From contig SHOL01000002.1 in NCBI GenBank assembly GCA_004294945.1, forward strand, positions 1 to 43,774: 43,774 nt of DNA, in the 5' to 3' direction. This DNA is from Treponema sp. (GTDB lineage: Bacteria; Spirochaetota; Spirochaetia; Treponematales; Treponemataceae). The translations under genes were made by a program, and so were the position numbers. Shown here in pieces: positions 7,708 through 16,323 of this stretch (positions are counted from its first letter, which is position 1; the number at the start of each line of letters is the position of its first letter). The notes beneath the pieces were generated by a model that was not told where the DNA came from, searched no databases, and saw only the letters and a program-made list of their open reading frames with translations.

Positions 7708-8412
7708 TTACGCACCCAAATATGCTTCACGGACCGTTTTGTCGCTAAGCAGCTCTTTTCCGGAATCAGACTTCACAATGCAACCAGTTTCCAGAATGTA
7801 GGCGCGGGTCGCAATACCGAGAGCCTTGAACGCATTCTGTTCGACCAGAAGCACTGTCGTACCCGAAGCGTTGATCGTCCGGATTATTGAAAATATTTCA
7901 TCTACCAATATCGGTGCCAGCCCCATAGAAGGCTCATCCAACAACAACAGTTTCGGGGATGTCATCAGCCCGCGGCCGATCGCAAGCATTTGCTGCTCGC
8001 CGCCGGAAAGAGTACCGGCAACCTGTCGAATGCGTTCTTTAAGGCGCGGGAACAGTTCGAATACTCGCTCCAAGTCCGACTTTATACCCTCCCGGTCCTT
8101 GCGAATATACGCACCCATTTCCAGATTCTCGCGCACCGTCAGATTCGCAAAAACACGCCGCCCCTCGGGGACATGCACCAGCCCCTTTTTTACAATATCA
8201 TCTGGCGAAGTTTCAGAGATATCGCTGTCCAGAAAGGTTACCGAACCGCCGGATTTTTTTTGAATATTCGAAATAGCATGCAGCGTCGTCGTCTTTCCCG
8301 CACCATTCGATCCGATCAGCGTAATTATTTCACCGGGATGCACCTCGAACGAAATACCTCGCAAAGCCTTGATAGCACCGTACTGAACCGAAAGAGCATC
8401 AACCTTAAGCAT
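7708..8412 (-). CDS. livF: Branched-chain amino acid ABC transporter, ATP-binding protein LivF
   Basis: One of the two cytoplasmic ATPases of the Leu/Ile/Val importer. Walker A is GSNGAGKT near residues 34-41, the ABC signature is LSGGEQQ, and Walker B runs LLLLDEPSMGLAP. SMGLAP after Walker B and ILETG near the C-terminus are typical of LivF over LivG. 234 residues, normal for the family. The ATG at 8412 is chosen; a TTG one codon upstream (8415) is equally well placed behind GAGGAGG. It overlaps livG slightly, the usual coupling in liv operons. Confidence 0.93.
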   Translation of the reverse strand: MLKVDALSVQYGAIKALRGISFEVHPGEIITLIGSNGAGKTTTLHAISNIQKKSGGSVTFLDSDISETSPDDIVKKGLVHVPEGRRVFANLTVRENLEMGAYIRKDREGIKSDLERVFELFPRLKERIRQVAGTLSGGEQQMLAIGRGLMTSPKLLLLDEPSMGLAPILVDEIFSIIRTINASGTTVLLVEQNAFKALGIATRAYILETGCIVKSDSGKELLSDKTVREAYLGA

Positions 8413-9241
8413 CAATCATCGCCTCCTCGCCCAGATACGCCTTGATCACAGCGGGATTATCGCGAATCTCCTCCGGCACGCCGGTTGCAATCACCCGTCC
8501 GTAATCAAGAACAATAAGGCGCTCGCAGATCCCCATAACCAGCTTCATATCGTGTTCAATCAGGAGAATCGTCAGATCAAAACGCTTCCTGATAAACGAA
8601 ATCAATTCCATCAACTCCCGAGTTTCCTGGGGATTCATACCCGCCGCTGGCTCGTCCAGCAACAAAAGCGCCGGATCGGTCGCCAGAGCCCGCGCAATTT
8701 CCAGCTTCCGTTGTTCACCGTACGGAAGATTGCTCGCAGATTCATCCTGCTTGTCGGCAATCCGGAAAAGCTCAAGCAGCTCAACTGCCTTCTTCCGGAG
8801 CCGCTCATCGTCGCGATAAAACGCCGGAGTCCTGAAAATCGCGTCGAGCGGCCCGATTCTCCGCTGCATGTGCATGGCAATCAGCACATTGTCCAGCACG
8901 CTCAAGTTTCCAAACAGCCTGATATTCTGGAACGTCCGCGCAATCCCGAGCTTCGCCAGCTGATGCGGTTTACGGTTATGAACCTGAACAGTCCTGCCGT
9001 TTTTGTCCGTAAACAGAATCTCGCCTTCAGTCGGCGTATACACACCCGAAAGCATATTGAACACCGTCGTCTTGCCGGCGCCGTTCGGTCCGATCAGTCC
9101 AACAAGTTCACCTTTTTTCAACCTGCACGAAAAATTGCTTACCGCCCTCAAACCGCCAAAAACAATCGAAATATCCTCAACATTCAAAAGCACATCAGGT
9201 ATCCTGAACCCATGGCGGGACGCCTCACTTTTTTTTGCCAT
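8405..9241 (-). CDS. livG: Branched-chain amino acid ABC transporter, ATP-binding protein LivG
   Basis: Second ATPase of the importer. Walker A is GPNGAGKTT, the signature is the LivG-type LPYGEQRKLEIARAL, and Walker B is LLLLDEPAAGMNP; AGMNP is characteristic of LivG. After Walker A the sequence reads VFNMLSGVYTPTEGEI, as in other LivG proteins. A 14-residue Lys/Arg-rich N-terminal extension (MAKKSEASRHGFRI) precedes the core. It overlaps livM by 17 bases and livF by 8. Confidence 0.93.
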   Translation of the reverse strand: MAKKSEASRHGFRIPDVLLNVEDISIVFGGLRAVSNFSCRLKKGELVGLIGPNGAGKTTVFNMLSGVYTPTEGEILFTDKNGRTVQVHNRKPHQLAKLGIARTFQNIRLFGNLSVLDNVLIAMHMQRRIGPLDAIFRTPAFYRDDERLRKKAVELLELFRIADKQDESASNLPYGEQRKLEIARALATDPALLLLDEPAAGMNPQETRELMELISFIRKRFDLTILLIEHDMKLVMGICERLIVLDYGRVIATGVPEEIRDNPAVIKAYLGEEAMIDA

Positions 9242-10214
9242 CAGACGTCCTCCTCAGCGCACCCAGACGGTCAAACAACCGCACAAACGACAGTTCCTTC
9301 ATTCCAAGCAAACCCTGCGGACGGAATAACATTACCAGAATCAGAATCAGCGGGTAAAACAGCAAACGGTATTCCTGCAAAAACCGAAGAAATTCCTGCA
9401 GATACGTCAGAATAAACGCCGCAAGAATAGAACCGGTGATGCTTCCCATTCCGCCCAGCACAACATAAATCAGATAGTCCACGCTCCGGTTGAACGACGA
9501 AAGGTCAGGTTTCACAAACCCGATAAACGGCGCGTACAGCGCCCCGCCGATTCCCGCAACAAAAGCCGCAATCACAAATCCGGTCATCTTATATCGAAAC
9601 ACGCTTATCCCGCTCGAATTCGCAGCAATCTCATCCTCTCTTACAGAGAAGATAGCGCGACCATACGTGGAGCGCAAAAAATTCTGCAACAGAACGACCA
9701 GCAGAACAAGAACGCCGATCACCGTAAGCCAGGCATAATCCGCTCGAGCAGCCAGCAGAGTCGTAAACTGTTTGCCGTTCGGCCCGCCCGTAACTGATTT
9801 CAGGTTAACAAACACCACCCGCAGAATTTCGCCAAAACCGAGCGTCACGATAGCCAGATAGTCTCCCGAAAGCTTGAGCGTCGGGAAGCCAATCAAAAAC
9901 CCCATGAAAGCTGCCATCAGCCCACCGGCTGCAATGGAAAGCGGTAACGGCAGATGTGCGACCTGAGTCAGCCATATTGTGGTATATGCGCCAACAGCCA
10001 TGAATCCGGCCTGACCGAGCGACAGCTGTCCGGTAATACCGCAGATGATATTAACACTAATCGCCATGATAGCATTAATTCCTGCAAGGGTGATTATCTG
10101 GGCGACATACCCGTCGATAATCGAGCGGTTTATCAAAATAGCGGGTACAATTATTACCAGAGCCGACACCACTGTCAGCAACAGAAACGACTTAATACGT
10201 TTATCAACGTTCAT
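9225..10214 (-). CDS. livM: Branched-chain amino acid ABC transporter, permease LivM
   Basis: Inner-membrane permease, 329 residues with about eight to nine hydrophobic segments. Family signatures include SVNIICGITGQLSLGQAGFMAVGAY split across two neighbouring segments, LSGDYLAIVTLGFGEILR (the coupling-helix region that contacts the ATPase) and VVLGGMGSITGSILAAF. It has a short cytoplasmic N-terminus (MNVDKRIKSF). The start ATG overlaps the livH stop as ATGA, so translation is coupled to the other permease. Confidence 0.93.
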   Translation of the reverse strand: MNVDKRIKSFLLLTVVSALVIIVPAILINRSIIDGYVAQIITLAGINAIMAISVNIICGITGQLSLGQAGFMAVGAYTTIWLTQVAHLPLPLSIAAGGLMAAFMGFLIGFPTLKLSGDYLAIVTLGFGEILRVVFVNLKSVTGGPNGKQFTTLLAARADYAWLTVIGVLVLLVVLLQNFLRSTYGRAIFSVREDEIAANSSGISVFRYKMTGFVIAAFVAGIGGALYAPFIGFVKPDLSSFNRSVDYLIYVVLGGMGSITGSILAAFILTYLQEFLRFLQEYRLLFYPLILILVMLFRPQGLLGMKELSFVRLFDRLGALRRTSDGKKK

Positions 10215-11110
10215 ACTTTAATCCTGTCTTTCTTCCCCATAATACCGGTCGGTTTAACCAGCAATATGAGGATCAAAATTCCAAAAGAAATTGCATCGGA
10301 AAACTGGGACGACAAAAACCCTTTGGTCATCGTTTCTGCAACTCCCAGAATATATCCCCCAAGCATCGCCCCAGGTATAGAACCGATTCCGCCCAGAACG
10401 GCGGCGACAAAAGCCTTCAGTCCAGGCATCGCTCCCATTGTCGGATCGATCTGCGGGTATGCCGTAGCAAACAGTATTCCGCCGGCAGCGGCAAGAACAG
10501 AACCGAGGGCAAAGGTAAAAGCAATCACACGATTCACCGAAATTCCCATCAGACTGGCAGCCTTTAAGTCATACGACACAGCGCGCATAGCCTTGCCGAT
10601 TTTTGTCCAGTTAACGATATAATTCAGAATAATCATCAAAATAACAGACACCAGCAAAACCGTAATCTGAATGTTGGAAATCCCGAACCCGCCTGCAGAA
10701 ATATTAACCGTCTGCATCGTCGGATACTGTCGCGGATTCGGTCCGACAAACGGAAGAACACGCGCCCCATTCTGAAGTATCAGCGAAACTGCTATAGCAG
10801 TAATGAGCGAATTAAGCCGGGGCGCAGATCGAAGCGGACGATACGCAAATCGTTCGATAGTCATGCCCAGCACAGCGCACAGCGCCATCGACGCCGAAAA
10901 AGCCAACAACAAAGCAACTGGAGAAGGGCCCATAGCATGCAATACATAAAACCCGGTATACGCGCCTACCATCAGAATATCGCCGTGTGCAAAATTGATC
11001 AGCTTGACGATACCATAGACCATCGTATATCCGAGAGCGATCAAGGCATAAATACTTCCAAGGGAAAGGCCATTGATCAGCTGTTGAACCAGAATAACGA
11101 AAGAATCCAC
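10211..11110 (-). CDS. livH: Branched-chain amino acid ABC transporter, permease LivH
   Basis: First gene of the livHMGF operon and the second permease. The GTG at 11110 is chosen because AGGAG lies about seven bases upstream and the protein then begins VDSFVILVQQLINGLSLGSI, like other LivH proteins; an in-frame start further upstream would lie in the leader hairpins. 299 residues. Typical segments are YALIALGYTMVYGIVKLINF followed by AHGDILMVGAY, and AFVAAVLGGIGSIPGAMLGG. The downstream genes are all coupled by overlaps. Its leader holds three stem-loops and a separate promoter. Confidence 0.92.
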   Translation of the reverse strand: MDSFVILVQQLINGLSLGSIYALIALGYTMVYGIVKLINFAHGDILMVGAYTGFYVLHAMGPSPVALLLAFSASMALCAVLGMTIERFAYRPLRSAPRLNSLITAIAVSLILQNGARVLPFVGPNPRQYPTMQTVNISAGGFGISNIQITVLLVSVILMIILNYIVNWTKIGKAMRAVSYDLKAASLMGISVNRVIAFTFALGSVLAAAGGILFATAYPQIDPTMGAMPGLKAFVAAVLGGIGSIPGAMLGGYILGVAETMTKGFLSSQFSDAISFGILILILLVKPTGIMGKKDRIKV

Positions 11111-11128
11111 AATGCAACTCCTATGTGA

Positions 11129-11193
11129 GCCGATTTTTAAAAAGTCGGTTACTTTTTCAAATCGGCTTTTGGAGAAAAATAACAAGTCTTTCT
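11129..11193. repeat. Dispersed intergenic repeat, copy A
   Basis: The hairpin gccgattt...aaatcggc and the following bases match 41362-41423. The best part, 11163-11193, is identical to 41393-41423 except for one base in 31. Same orientation on the plus strand. Confidence 0.75.
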
Positions 11194-11268
11194 ATCAAAA
11201 AAACTTGTTACTTTTCTCCATGTTAATCTAAGGTTGCTTTTTCAAAACTTTCCCAGTTTTGAAAAAGC
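11129..11268 (-). promoter_or_regulatory. Leader of livH with three consecutive stem-loops
   Basis: Three inverted repeats lie between the livH promoter and the livH start. 11236-11268 has perfect 14-bp arms and a 5-base loop. 11171-11218 has about 16 of 17 arm bases paired and a T-run at the edge of its loop. 11129-11166 has about 15 of 16 arm bases paired. All would be in the 5' untranslated RNA. No T-run follows the stems, so they are not plain terminators. A regulatory or RNA-stabilising role is inferred. Confidence 0.6.
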
Positions 11269-11284
11269 CTCATGTGTATTGTGC

Positions 11285-11313
11285 ATTATACGTGAGCTTT
11301 CGGGAAAAGTCGA
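11285..11313 (-). promoter_or_regulatory. Promoter for livHMGF
   Basis: Minus-strand -35 TCGACT (11308-11313) and perfect -10 TATAAT (11285-11290), 17 bases apart. This lets the permease/ATPase genes be expressed separately from livJ, whose terminator lies just upstream. Confidence 0.6.
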
Positions 11314-11417
11314 TTAGTTTGACAAATTCAAGACACCTTAGACACTTCTGTTTTTTATGTCCACGCAGGATGCACAAAATATTCTTCTGAATTCATTACA
11401 CGCAGCCATGATGCGCA

Positions 11418-11453
11418 TAAAAAAAGCTGTCCGGTTTTCATTCCAGACAGCTT
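11418..11453 (-). terminator. Rho-independent terminator after livJ
   Basis: Read on the minus strand, AAGCTGTC pairs with GACAGCTT around a 14-base loop and is followed by a run of T. It separates livJ from livHMGF. Confidence 0.85.
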
Positions 11454-11506
11454 CAACAGGAACGTTCCGCCGAATAAGAGGCGGAACCACCCAAGATCAC
11501 AATATA

Positions 11507-12670
11507 TCAGGGATTAACAGTTGCCTTGTACACAGGAACAAGCTTGCCGTCTCTTTTTACTATCTCGAGCATAACAGCTGACTTGGTCGGATTTCGCTTC
11601 TCATCGAACGAAAGATTTCCTGTCAGGTAAGAACCTTTGGTTTTCTCCAGCGCTGCCTGCACCTTCACCGGATCAGCCGAACCGGAAGCAATAATCGCAT
11701 CCTTGATGACATACATGGCATCGTACGCAAGCGCAGCAAATGAAGTCGGAGTAGCGTTGAACTTTTCGCTGTATTTCTTTACAAAGTCGATAACCTTACC
11801 GTCGGTGGAGTCAGATGCATAGTGGTTCGAATAAAAACCGTTCAGCATTTCGTCTCCGGCGTTGTCAACTATTCCGTCCCAGCCGTCGGCACCTACTATC
11901 GGAACATTGAGCCCCTGGGCACGAAGCTGTTTGGCGATCAGAGCAACAGTGCTGTAATAATCGGGCAGATAGACAACCTCAGGATTCGCATTCTTGATTT
12001 TGGTAAGCTGGGCATTGAAGTCCTTGTCTCCGGTATTATAAGACTCGGCTGCCACAATTGTACCCCCGGCGGCTTCAAAACCAGCCTTGAAATTATCAAA
12101 AAGTCCAACAGAGTAATCATTTCCAACATCATAGAGAACTGCAGCTTTCTTCAGTCCAAGATTTTCGAAAGCGAATTTCGCTCCGACTTTGCCTTGGAAA
12201 GGATCGATAAAGCACACGCGGAAAATAAAATTCCCGGCATCCGTCACCGCGGGAGCCGTTGCTGCTGGAGCAACAACAACCACTTTTTGCGCTTGCGCCA
12301 GAGAAGTAATCGCCATCGTACAACCCGAAGTCAACGAACCGATAAACAGCTTCGCACCGTCTCTTGTAGTCAACAATTTATAAGCGCTCACAGATTTTTC
12401 GGGATTGCCTTCATCATCTTCAGCGATCAGCTGAACAGTCTGCCCATTGATGCCGCCGGCTGCGTTGATTTCTTCAACTGCCAACTGAACGCCGTTACGG
12501 GCTTCAGTACCATATACAGCAACTGCACCGGAAAGCGGAAAAATCCCACCAATCTTGATTGTGGATTTCGCATCCTTGCCTGCTTTATCTGATTTTGCAC
12601 AGCCGCCGAGAACGGCAACAGAAACAAAAACAAGAGCAAGCATTGATTTCAAAACAAAACTCTTTTTCAT
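11507..12670 (-). CDS. livJ: Branched-chain amino acid ABC transporter, substrate-binding lipoprotein
   Basis: Binding protein (LivJ/LivK type, type I periplasmic fold) that captures Leu/Ile/Val for the importer. The ATG at 12670 has AAGGAGAGG just upstream; an earlier in-frame start would spoil the signal peptide. Residues 1-23 are a lipoprotein signal ending VLGGC with the modified Cys24, so the mature protein is membrane-anchored. The core shows IKIGGIFPLSGAVAVYGTEA, the following ELAVEEINAAGG-like stretch (reads QLAVEEINAAGG) and LIAEDDEGNPEKSVSAYKLL. 387 residues. Its own strong promoter and terminator allow a high binding-protein to permease ratio. Substrate preference among aliphatic amino acids cannot be read from sequence. 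Confidence 0.92.
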   Translation of the reverse strand: MKKSFVLKSMLALVFVSVAVLGGCAKSDKAGKDAKSTIKIGGIFPLSGAVAVYGTEARNGVQLAVEEINAAGGINGQTVQLIAEDDEGNPEKSVSAYKLLTTRDGAKLFIGSLTSGCTMAITSLAQAQKVVVVAPAATAPAVTDAGNFIFRVCFIDPFQGKVGAKFAFENLGLKKAAVLYDVGNDYSVGLFDNFKAGFEAAGGTIVAAESYNTGDKDFNAQLTKIKNANPEVVYLPDYYSTVALIAKQLRAQGLNVPIVGADGWDGIVDNAGDEMLNGFYSNHYASDSTDGKVIDFVKKYSEKFNATPTSFAALAYDAMYVIKDAIIASGSADPVKVQAALEKTKGSYLTGNLSFDEKRNPTKSAVMLEIVKRDGKLVPVYKATVNP

Positions 12671-12715
12671 AACCTCTCCTTCACATGTACCCTTAAGCAC
12701 AGATTAACAAGTTTT

Positions 12716-12744
12716 ACTATATGTAATAGATACCGCTTTGTCCA
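12716..12744 (-). promoter_or_regulatory. Promoter for livJ
   Basis: Minus-strand -35 TGGACA (12739-12744; 5 of 6) and -10 TATAGT (12716-12721; 5 of 6) with a 17-base spacer, about 45 bases before the livJ start. Confidence 0.65.
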
Positions 12745-12858
12745 TATAAATGTGATTAACCAGCCCGTTTTCTCCCTGTTCATCTCTGGCAGTTCTTTAA
12801 CTACTTGCCAATCAACCCAGGAACCTACCCGCACATTATTCCTTGAACCTCTATGCAT

Positions 12859-12897
12859 AAAAAAAGCACTGTTCAATCCATTGGATTGACAGTGCTT
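12859..12897 (-). terminator. Terminator of the S10-spc-alpha cluster
   Basis: A near-perfect 16-17 bp stem (AAGCACTGT...ACAGTGCTT) followed by seven T on the minus strand, 44 bases after the zinc-ribbon gene. It closes the long ribosomal operon before livJ. Confidence 0.88.
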
Positions 12898-12940
12898 CAG
12901 ACGTTCATTAGAACATCGAAACCAGTAGTGTTGAAATTAA

Positions 12941-13123
12941 TCAGGCGGTTATGGTTTTACCGTTTTTAATGGCCGCCTTGCAAACCTTGCAGATCTTTGC
13001 TTTGGCGCCGTTAATTTCCTGTTCGTACAGAACCTTAATTTGATCTTTCTTGCAAACAGGACATGTACCACGTCCATGATTCGGAGTGCTCCGAATGCCT
13101 TTCCCACGATGTGCTTTGGACAT
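12941..13123 (-). CDS. Small zinc-ribbon protein of unknown function
   Basis: A 60-residue basic protein. Four cysteines in two CxxC pairs (Cys21/Cys24 in TCPVCKK and Cys45/Cys48 in KICKVCK) predict a zinc ribbon. The N-terminus is Lys/Arg/His-rich (MSKAHRGKGIRSTPNHGRG), as in RNA-binding ribosomal proteins. It starts two bases after the rplQ stop with GGAGG upstream and is the last gene before the operon terminator. Codon use and coupling say it is a real gene co-expressed with ribosomal proteins. I do not recognise it as a standard ribosomal protein; a ribosome-associated or RNA-binding role is inferred. Confidence 0.85.
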   Translation of the reverse strand: MSKAHRGKGIRSTPNHGRGTCPVCKKDQIKVLYEQEINGAKAKICKVCKAAIKNGKTITA

Positions 13124-13125
13124 AC

Positions 13126-13665
13126 TTATTCCTCCGTCTTTGCAGTCTTATCTGCAGGAGCTTTAGCCTTCTTTGCAGCAGGCTTTTTCTCGCCATCGGT
13201 TTCAGACTTGTTTGTTGTAGGGGCTTTCTTGGCAGGAGTTTTCTTTTCTGTAGCAGCTTTCGGAGCAGCTTTCTTATCTTTCTTTTCTTCTTTTGCGTCC
13301 GTCTCAAGCTTGTAATCTACAAGCTCAAGAATTGCTACTTCCGCCGCGTCGCCTTCGCGAAAACCGAGCTTCAGAACACGGGTATATCCGCCCTTACGAT
13401 CCTTCATGCGAGGCCCAATCTCGTTAAAAAGCTTGGCAACAATTGCTTCATCTGAAATAAATCGTGCCACCTGGCGGCGATTATGGACAGAATCCACTTT
13501 GCTGCGTGTGATCAGCTTTTCTGCAGTGCGGCGCACTTCGAGAGCTTTAGGCTTGGTTGTGGTTACACGCTCAAATTTGAAAAGAGAGGTAACCATATTG
13601 CGATGCATCGCCTTTCGATGGGATGCGGTGCGCGAAAGCGGATTAAAGCCATTTTTATGCTTCAT
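13126..13665 (-). CDS. rplQ: 50S ribosomal protein L17 with long Ala/Lys-rich tail
   Basis: Large-subunit protein near the tunnel exit. The N-terminal 115 residues are canonical: [20 protein letters not shown], then [19 protein letters not shown]-like core (residues about 50-70) and [20 protein letters not shown]. After about residue 120 comes a tail of roughly 60 residues rich in Lys, Ala, Glu, Pro and Thr ([19 protein letters not shown] and similar), absent from the 127-residue E. coli protein. The tail is probably disordered. The start overlaps the rpoA end by 11 bases. Confidence 0.95.
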   Translation of the reverse strand: MKHKNGFNPLSRTASHRKAMHRNMVTSLFKFERVTTTKPKALEVRRTAEKLITRSKVDSVHNRRQVARFISDEAIVAKLFNEIGPRMKDRKGGYTRVLKLGFREGDAAEVAILELVDYKLETDAKEEKKDKKAAPKAATEKKTPAKKAPTTNKSETDGEKKPAAKKAKAPADKTAKTEE

Positions 13666-14710
13666 CTGTTTCTTCCTTCTGCTTTGGCAACTTGATAGAA
13701 TTCTTGAGATGACTGTAATCGGTCATACCAAGGCCAAGGTTCCACTCAAGGAGTTTTTCCCTGATTTCCTGAAGGCTCTTCTTGCCGAAGTTTCGTGTCT
13801 TGGCAATATCATCTTCAGTTTTCCTTGTTAATTCACCAATTGTCCTGATATTTGCATTCTTTAGACAATTAGAGGATCTGACAGACAGTTCGAGCTCTTC
13901 TACCGGAGTATTCAACAGCTGGCGAACGCGTTCATCTTCTTCATCATAATCGTCGTCTTTACCAATCTCGTTCTCATTGAAATTAACGAATATCGAGAAA
14001 TGATCCTTGGCAATCTTTGCAGCTTCGGCAAGCGCATTGTCCGGAGAAATCGTACCATCGGTCCAGATTTCCAGAATAAGCTTGTCGTAATCGTTTCGCT
14101 GTCCGACGCGGCAGGGTTCGATAGCGTACTTTACTTTGATAACGGGACTGAAAATCGCGTCCATCGGAATTGTACCGACAATTTCGATATGACGCTCGTT
14201 AGTTTCAGCCGGTACGTAACCGCGACCCAAATCTACCTGGACTTCAAGTTCCATATGTCCACCATCCATCATCGTGAAGATGTGGAACGGCTTACTCAGG
14301 ATCTCGAGCTGGGTGTCGCGAGCGAACATATCGCTGGTGACGGTAACCGGGCCTTTGAATTCAAACAGGATAGTATCCTGTTCGACGTCTTCGGGAAGCC
14401 GCAAACGAATCTGTTTCAGATTATTCAAGACTTCCAGAGTATCTTCTACAACATTCGGAATGGTTTCAAATTCACTGGAAATAGTATGGGGAACACCGTC
14501 CGCATCGTACGAAACGATACGAACTGCTGTGATCGCATACCCCTGTATTGATGACAGGAGAACGCGACGTAAAGTATTACCTATAGTAGTTCCAAAACCG
14601 GTTTCGAAAGGAGAAGCCACAAATTTTCCGTAATCAGAGGTTACTTCATCATGCTCGAAAGACAGTCCTTTCGGCTTTTTGAATCCTTTTAGCAGATTTT
14701 TGCGGGCCAT
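13655..14710 (-). CDS. rpoA: DNA-directed RNA polymerase subunit alpha
   Basis: Scaffold subunit of RNA polymerase, 351 residues. The N-terminal dimerisation domain (about 1-240) has [20 protein letters not shown] and GYVPAETN. A flexible acidic linker ([13 protein letters not shown]) leads to the C-terminal domain (about 262-330) with [20 protein letters not shown] and [12 protein letters not shown], which contacts UP elements and activators. It sits between rpsD and rplQ, as in most bacterial alpha operons. Confidence 0.97.
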   Translation of the reverse strand: MARKNLLKGFKKPKGLSFEHDEVTSDYGKFVASPFETGFGTTIGNTLRRVLLSSIQGYAITAVRIVSYDADGVPHTISSEFETIPNVVEDTLEVLNNLKQIRLRLPEDVEQDTILFEFKGPVTVTSDMFARDTQLEILSKPFHIFTMMDGGHMELEVQVDLGRGYVPAETNERHIEIVGTIPMDAIFSPVIKVKYAIEPCRVGQRNDYDKLILEIWTDGTISPDNALAEAAKIAKDHFSIFVNFNENEIGKDDDYDEEDERVRQLLNTPVEELELSVRSSNCLKNANIRTIGELTRKTEDDIAKTRNFGKKSLQEIREKLLEWNLGLGMTDYSHLKNSIKLPKQKEETDEA

Positions 14711-14721
14711 TCGAACTCCTC

Positions 14722-15357
14722 TTATTTAGAATAGAGCTCGACCACGAGCTGTTCTTTGATATCAGCAAGGTCGGTTACATCAACACGTCGGGGAACCGAA
14801 ACAAAAGTACCTTTCATGGCATCCGCGTCAACGGAAACCCAGGGATAAGCTCCAGATTTCGAATTTTCCTTCAATGCGTCCTTGATAACATTCAGCTTTT
14901 TGCTATTTTCCCGGATTTCAATCACGTCACCGGGCTTAACCTGGTAACTGGGTATGTTAACCGATTTGTTATTAACAAGAATATGATTGTGCTGGACAAA
15001 CTGCCGTGCTTGGTTCCTGTTAACTGCAAAATGCATCCGGTAGACAACATTATCAAGTCTCCGCTCAAGAAGACCAACAAGGTTTTCACCGGTTACGCCG
15101 GGCATGCGAAGAGCTCGTTCAAAGAAAAGACGGAACTGTGTTTCCAACATACCGTACATTCTTTTAATCCGCTGTTTTTCGCGAAGCTGAATGCCGTAGT
15201 CACTGCGTTTTCCGGTTCTCGCCTTGGGATCCTTACCAGGAATACCTCGTTTTTTGTTAATGGGGCACTTGTCACTCTTGCAGCGGTCACCTTTAAGGAA
15301 CAGTTTTTTCTGTTCAGTACGGCAAAGTCTGCAAAGGGGTCCTGTGTATCTTGCCAT
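14722..15357 (-). CDS. rpsD: 30S ribosomal protein S4
   Basis: 16S rRNA-binding assembly protein; in many bacteria it also represses its own operon. The 211 residues include the S4 RNA-binding domain ([32 protein letters not shown]). The N-terminus carries four cysteines (CRLC near 9-12, CKSDKC near 26-31), the zinc-binding form of S4. It lies between rpsK and rpoA. Confidence 0.97.
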   Translation of the reverse strand: MARYTGPLCRLCRTEQKKLFLKGDRCKSDKCPINKKRGIPGKDPKARTGKRSDYGIQLREKQRIKRMYGMLETQFRLFFERALRMPGVTGENLVGLLERRLDNVVYRMHFAVNRNQARQFVQHNHILVNNKSVNIPSYQVKPGDVIEIRENSKKLNVIKDALKENSKSGAYPWVSVDADAMKGTFVSVPRRVDVTDLADIKEQLVVELYSK

Positions 15358-15371
15358 TTATCTCTCCTTTG

Positions 15372-15752
15372 TCAGATGCGCCTTGTCTTGCGGGGGCGGC
15401 AGCCGTTGTGCGGGATCGGTGTAACGTCATTGATAGACTTTACCTTCAGACCGAGAGCTCCAAGGGAGCGTATAGCCGATTCACGTCCGACACCGGGTCC
15501 CTTAACAAACACATGCACTTCACGAAGCCCGTAGGTAAGGGCTTTTTGCACAGCTGTTTCCGCAACAGTCTGCGCCGCGAACGGAGTAGACTTTTTTGCG
15601 CCATTAAATCCAAGACCACCGGAAGATGCCCATGAAAGAGCATTTCCCTTGAGGTCAGTAATAGTAACGATCGTATTATTGAACGTTGCCTGAATGTATA
15701 CATTTCCTTCGTATACACTTTTCTTTTCTTTCCGCTTTTTTACGGTTGCCAC
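15372..15752 (-). CDS. rpsK: 30S ribosomal protein S11
   Basis: Platform protein of the small subunit, 126 residues. Typical segments are [38 protein letters not shown] and a C-terminal [16 protein letters not shown]. It follows rpsM by 27 bases. Confidence 0.97.
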   Translation of the reverse strand: MATVKKRKEKKSVYEGNVYIQATFNNTIVTITDLKGNALSWASSGGLGFNGAKKSTPFAAQTVAETAVQKALTYGLREVHVFVKGPGVGRESAIRSLGALGLKVKSINDVTPIPHNGCRPRKTRRI

Positions 15753-15779
15753 GTTAGTTGTTCCTCCAACTCGGGAATG

Positions 15780-16145
15780 TTACTTCTTCTTACCCGCAAC
15801 GGTCTTTTTCTTACCCTTGCGTGTGCGAGAATTTGTCCTGGTTCGCTGACCGCGTACAGGAAGACCCTTTCTGTGCCGGAGGCCCCGGTAACAGCCAATA
15901 TCCATGAGACGTTTGATATTAAGACCGATTTCAGTTCTCAGACGACCTTCAACTTTATATTCGGTTTCAATAATACGTCTGATCTCCGCCAGTTCTTCCT
16001 GGTTAAGATCATTAATCAGCCTCATCGGATCAATCTTGGTCTTTTCGCAGATTGCATCGGCAGTAGAGCGACCAATTCCATAAATGTAAGTCAATGCAAT
16101 ATTGACATGCTTGTTAGGGAGGTCGACTCCCGCAATTCGAGCCAT
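15780..16145 (-). CDS. rpsM: 30S ribosomal protein S13
   Basis: Head protein of the small subunit that contacts L5 and the P-site tRNA. The 121 residues begin [20 protein letters not shown] and end with the Lys/Arg-rich extension [20 protein letters not shown] that reaches tRNA. It follows rpmJ by 12 bases. Confidence 0.97.
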   Translation of the reverse strand: MARIAGVDLPNKHVNIALTYIYGIGRSTADAICEKTKIDPMRLINDLNQEELAEIRRIIETEYKVEGRLRTEIGLNIKRLMDIGCYRGLRHRKGLPVRGQRTRTNSRTRKGKKKTVAGKKK

Positions 16146-16157
16146 TCTAGTCCTCCA

Positions 16158-16271
16158 TCAGCCCTGGCGCTGTTTGTGCTTGGGGTTGGTGCATATAATC
16201 CGTACGATCCCTCGTCTGCGAATGATCTTGCACTTATCGCATATGGGCTTAACGCTCGTTCTTACCTTCAT
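16158..16271 (-). CDS. rpmJ: 50S ribosomal protein L36
   Basis: Short gene of 37 residues read directly from the sequence: [20 protein letters not shown], then [17 protein letters not shown]. Cys11, Cys14, Cys27 and His32 form the zinc site, so this is the zinc-binding form. It has GGAGGG about ten bases before the ATG and lies between secY and rpsM without infA or map, which flank this position in many bacteria. Confidence 0.96.
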   Translation of the reverse strand: MKVRTSVKPICDKCKIIRRRGIVRIICTNPKHKQRQG

Positions 16272-16284
16272 TCTAAAACCCTCC

Positions 16285-16313
16285 GAGAAAGAGACATAGT
16301 ATATCTCTTTCTC
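16285..16313 (-). promoter_or_regulatory. Intercistronic hairpin between secY and rpmJ
   Basis: Perfect 10-bp inverted repeat (gagaaagaga / tctctttctc, 9-base loop) whose arm ends right next to the rpmJ ribosome site. It may control translation or processing at the start of the alpha group. S4 autoregulation is a known possibility for this position in other bacteria; nothing here proves it. Confidence 0.5.
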
Positions 16314-16323
16314 AAATTTTTGA

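Noticed and set aside
12859-12897. Part of an insertion-sequence end
   Set aside because: The long inverted repeat is followed by a T-run on the coding strand and sits right after an operon, which fits a terminator; no transposase is present.
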